Assembly: GCA_913057815.1 (NCBI GenBank) | Contig: CAJXOV010000178.1 | Location: 1-5,652, forward strand | Reading direction: 5' to 3' | Source: an uncultured Flavobacteriales bacterium | Lineage (GTDB): Bacteria; Bacteroidota; Bacteroidia; Flavobacteriales_D; Sanyastnellaceae | Length of the DNA: 5,652 bases | Shown here: piece after piece, positions 3,542 to 5,652 of the stretch | Layout: every line of letters begins with the position of its first letter | Position numbering within the stretch: the first letter of the stretch is position 1 | Notes under the pieces: model-generated | What the model was told of the DNA's origin: nothing | The model's input: the letters and a program-made list of their open reading frames with translations, nothing else | Databases searched by the model: none | Program-made: the position numbers and the translations under genes

Positions 3542-5652
3542 ATGTTGAGAATTTTAATTCTTATACTTATTTGTGCGCCACAGTTTTTATGGAGTCAATC
3601 CTTTAAAAATGAGGCAGATTTAATAAAGCAAGCCAATGAAAACTTCGAAGACGGAAGGTTCATTCAGGCGCTGCCTTTGTTTTCTCAGCTCGTAAGTCTT
3701 CACCCTAATGATTCAGATTACAACTTCAAATTTGGTACTTGTGTTATTTATTCCGGTGTGGATAAAGAAACGGCTATAAAACATCTAAGTTTTAGTACTA
3801 GAAAATCAGTAAAAGATCCTAGAGCTCATTATTATCTTGGATTAGCACAGCATTTAAATTACAATTTTAGAGAAGCTAAAAAAGCATATGGAGATTTTAT
3901 GTCTAAAGCTGATGAAAAAACAAGAGACAAATTTGATGCTCCTAGACAAATCGAAATGTGCTCAAATGGAGAAGGATTGCTGTCTAGCATTACTGATTTA
4001 GTAGTAGAGGAAAAGAAAGAAGTCTCGGAAAATGATTTTTATAGGTATTACAATCTAGAGGAGATAGGAGGAAAAGTAATAGCCAAGCCGGATGTTCTAA
4101 TTACTAAAAATGATAAGAAAAAGGGATTAACAGGAGTAGTCCATTTCGATAGATCTTCGGATTACATTTTTTATTCTTCTTACGGAAATGATGGTGATCA
4201 ACTAGATCTTTATAGAGTGCAGCCTCTCACTGATGGGAAATTTAGTAAGCCAGAAAAACTAAAAGGTGATGTAAATACCAATTTCGATGAGGATTATGCA
4301 TTTATGCACTCCGATGGTGAAACGCTATATTTTGCTTCTAAAGGGCATAATAGTATGGGAGGTTTTGATGTGTTTAGAGCAAGGTATGATTTCAATTCGG
4401 ATATGTATATCCAAGTGAAAAACCTTGATTTTGCAGTGAATACTCCAGATGATGATCTCTTTTATTTAGTAGATTCGACTAAAACCATGGCATACTTTGC
4501 CAGTGGAAGGAGTAGTGCTTTAGATAAATTACATGTTTATAAAGTAAGGGTAGATGCAGTCCCTGTCAACTTAGTGATAGTACAAGGAGATTTCATTTCT
4601 AGAATAGATGAAAGTCAGAAAAACACTAAGATTTCTATAACAGACGAATTCACCGGTATGAATATGGGTGAATTCTATACCAATGATATTTCTGGAAATT
4701 ATACGTTGCCTTTTGAGAGGGCTGGAACGTATAAGTTTGAAATAGAAGCTGAAAACAGCCTGATGATCCACGAAGGATTAGTGGAGATTCCTTCTTTTGA
4801 TAAGCCTGTAGCTTTACGTCAGGAAATTATTCTTAGTAAAGAGAATGGTGTAGAAAGACTTCAGATTAAAAACTTCTTCGATGAAATACTTGATGAAGAC
4901 ATAGCCCAACTGACACAAGATATTTTACGAAGAAAAGCAGGATTGGATGTAAACTCAGATCAAATGTCTGCCGTTCTTGAAAATCAGATTCTTAATGAAA
5001 AAGAAGAGTCCGAAGTGCCAGAAGAAGTATTAGAGAACAGCAGACCTATAGCAGAGGCTGGTGCAGTGGCAGGGTTTAACCCAGAACTTTCTATCAGTGA
5101 AATAACCACTGAAATGAGGGAAAAGGCTGCAATTTATACTGAAGAGTCTGTAGAGTTAAACCAACGGGCTAAAGAAGCATATGCTGAAGCTAAGATCAAA
5201 CAAGCTAAGGCTTCTGAAAAATTAGAACAGGGAAAAGCTCTTTTAGCTCAATCAGATGAATCCAACACTGAATCTTATATAGAGAATATCAATAAAGGAA
5301 ACCTCTTATTGGCGGAAAGTAAAAGCCTGAGTATGGAATCTCAGAGTTTGTTGGAGGTGGTGAAATCAGTAGGTGAATTCAGTGAAGAGTTAAAGCAACG
5401 ATCGGACTCTATGAAACAAAGCGCAGCTGTCATAGAATCCAGCCAGGATTACGATGAGGTGCTGGCATTATTGAAAACTGAAAAAGAAAGAGACAGAAGT
5501 ACGAGTAAAGAAGACAGTGCAGCTCCTGATGTAGTGATTAATAAAGCCGCTGACTTTACTACGAATGAATTAGAGAATCTAGTTTCTAGAATCCAGACTT
5601 TAAGAGAGAGTGAAGCTGATTTAGAGAGAAAAATAGCAGGAAAGAATAGAAC
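3542..5652 (+). CDS. Exported TPR / PD40-propeller / coiled-coil protein, C-terminus missing
   Basis: From ATG at 3542 the frame stays open to the last base, giving 703 complete codons with no stop. Residues 1-19 (MLRILILILICAPQFLWSQ) are a signal peptide, probably cut near WSQ/S. Residues about 22-125 are helical and TPR-like (ANENFEDGRFIQALPLFSQL, then AHYYLGLAQHLNYNFREAKKAY). Residues about 205-335 hold three PD40/WD40-like blades: YIFYSSYGNDGDQLDLYRV, LYFASKGHNSMGGFDVFRA and AYFASGRSSALDKLHVYKV. Residues about 345-418 resemble a carboxypeptidase-regulatory-like beta domain, with SGNYTLPFERAGTYKFEIEA. From about 435 onward the chain is acidic, low in aromatics, and mostly predicted coiled coil (strongest at about 520-650, rich in Ala, Glu, Lys, Ser). 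The first three parts match the order in PorE-type Bacteroidota envelope proteins, which end in an OmpA peptidoglycan-binding domain; none is visible before the edge. It is probably periplasmic or outer-membrane associated. A type IX secretion or gliding role is only a guess. The 5' spacer of 136 bases argues for separate transcription. Confidence 0.9.
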   Translation, partial: MLRILILILICAPQFLWSQSFKNEADLIKQANENFEDGRFIQALPLFSQLVSLHPNDSDYNFKFGTCVIYSGVDKETAIKHLSFSTRKSVKDPRAHYYLGLAQHLNYNFREAKKAYGDFMSKADEKTRDKFDAPRQIEMCSNGEGLLSSITDLVVEEKKEVSENDFYRYYNLEEIGGKVIAKPDVLITKNDKKKGLTGVVHFDRSSDYIFYSSYGNDGDQLDLYRVQPLTDGKFSKPEKLKGDVNTNFDEDYAFMHSDGETLYFASKGHNSMGGFDVFRARYDFNSDMYIQVKNLDFAVNTPDDDLFYLVDSTKTMAYFASGRSSALDKLHVYKVRVDAVPVNLVIVQGDFISRIDESQKNTKISITDEFTGMNMGEFYTNDISGNYTLPFERAGTYKFEIEAENSLMIHEGLVEIPSFDKPVALRQEIILSKENGVERLQIKNFFDEILDEDIAQLTQDILRRKAGLDVNSDQMSAVLENQILNEKEESEVPEEVLENSRPIAEAGAVAGFNPELSISEITTEMREKAAIYTEESVELNQRAKEAYAEAKIKQAKASEKLEQGKALLAQSDESNTESYIENINKGNLLLAESKSLSMESQSLLEVVKSVGEFSEELKQRSDSMKQSAAVIESSQDYDEVLALLKTEKERDRSTSKEDSAAPDVVINKAADFTTNELENLVSRIQTLRESEADLERKIAGKNR

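Noticed and set aside
4571..4771. Open frame of 66 codons on the minus strand
   Set aside because: It lies inside the large TPR/PD40 gene, antisense, with no recognisable motif or promoter.

Overview
The window looks like a contig end from a Bacteroidota genome, probably Flavobacteriia or a close relative. The DNA is AT-rich. Two gene starts carry the Bacteroidota -7 promoter element TAnnTTTG, and no clear Shine-Dalgarno sites are seen. The transketolase is a separate N-terminal subunit gene, and the last gene combines TPR, PD40-propeller and regulatory-like domains in a way common in this phylum. Bases 1-38 are not biological. They match the Illumina Nextera (Tn5) read-1 adapter plus five bases of an index, so genomic sequence starts at 39.

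Layout. 39-115 (minus) is the first 25 codons of an exported protein whose body is lost at the contig edge. 116-340 is a non-coding spacer with a terminator-like hairpin (142-160), a degenerate heptamer array (162-196), about 100 bases of unassigned sequence, and a perfect five-copy heptamer array (301-338). 341-1183 (minus) is the N-terminal, thiamine-diphosphate-binding subunit of a split transketolase. 1184-1350 is a divergent promoter region. 1351-2448 (plus) is the universally conserved ATPase YchF. 2449-2571 is a spacer in which I see no convincing element. 2572-3405 (plus) is a likely lipoprotein with a bacterial SH3 domain. 3406-3541 is a spacer with a weak inverted repeat and a possible promoter. 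3542 to the end (plus) is an incomplete large exported protein of at least 703 residues with TPR-like helices, PD40 propeller blades, a regulatory-like beta domain and a long coiled coil.

The genes do not form one pathway. Transketolase belongs to the non-oxidative pentose phosphate pathway and YchF is a ribosome-associated housekeeping ATPase. The two plus-strand genes after ychF encode envelope proteins, which may be independently transcribed. No CRISPR array, tRNA, rRNA, transposase or phage gene is visible. The most unusual parts are the spacer downstream of the transketolase, where two heptamer arrays of the same family face each other; the absence of the transketolase C-terminal half from the adjacent position; and the architecture of the last protein.
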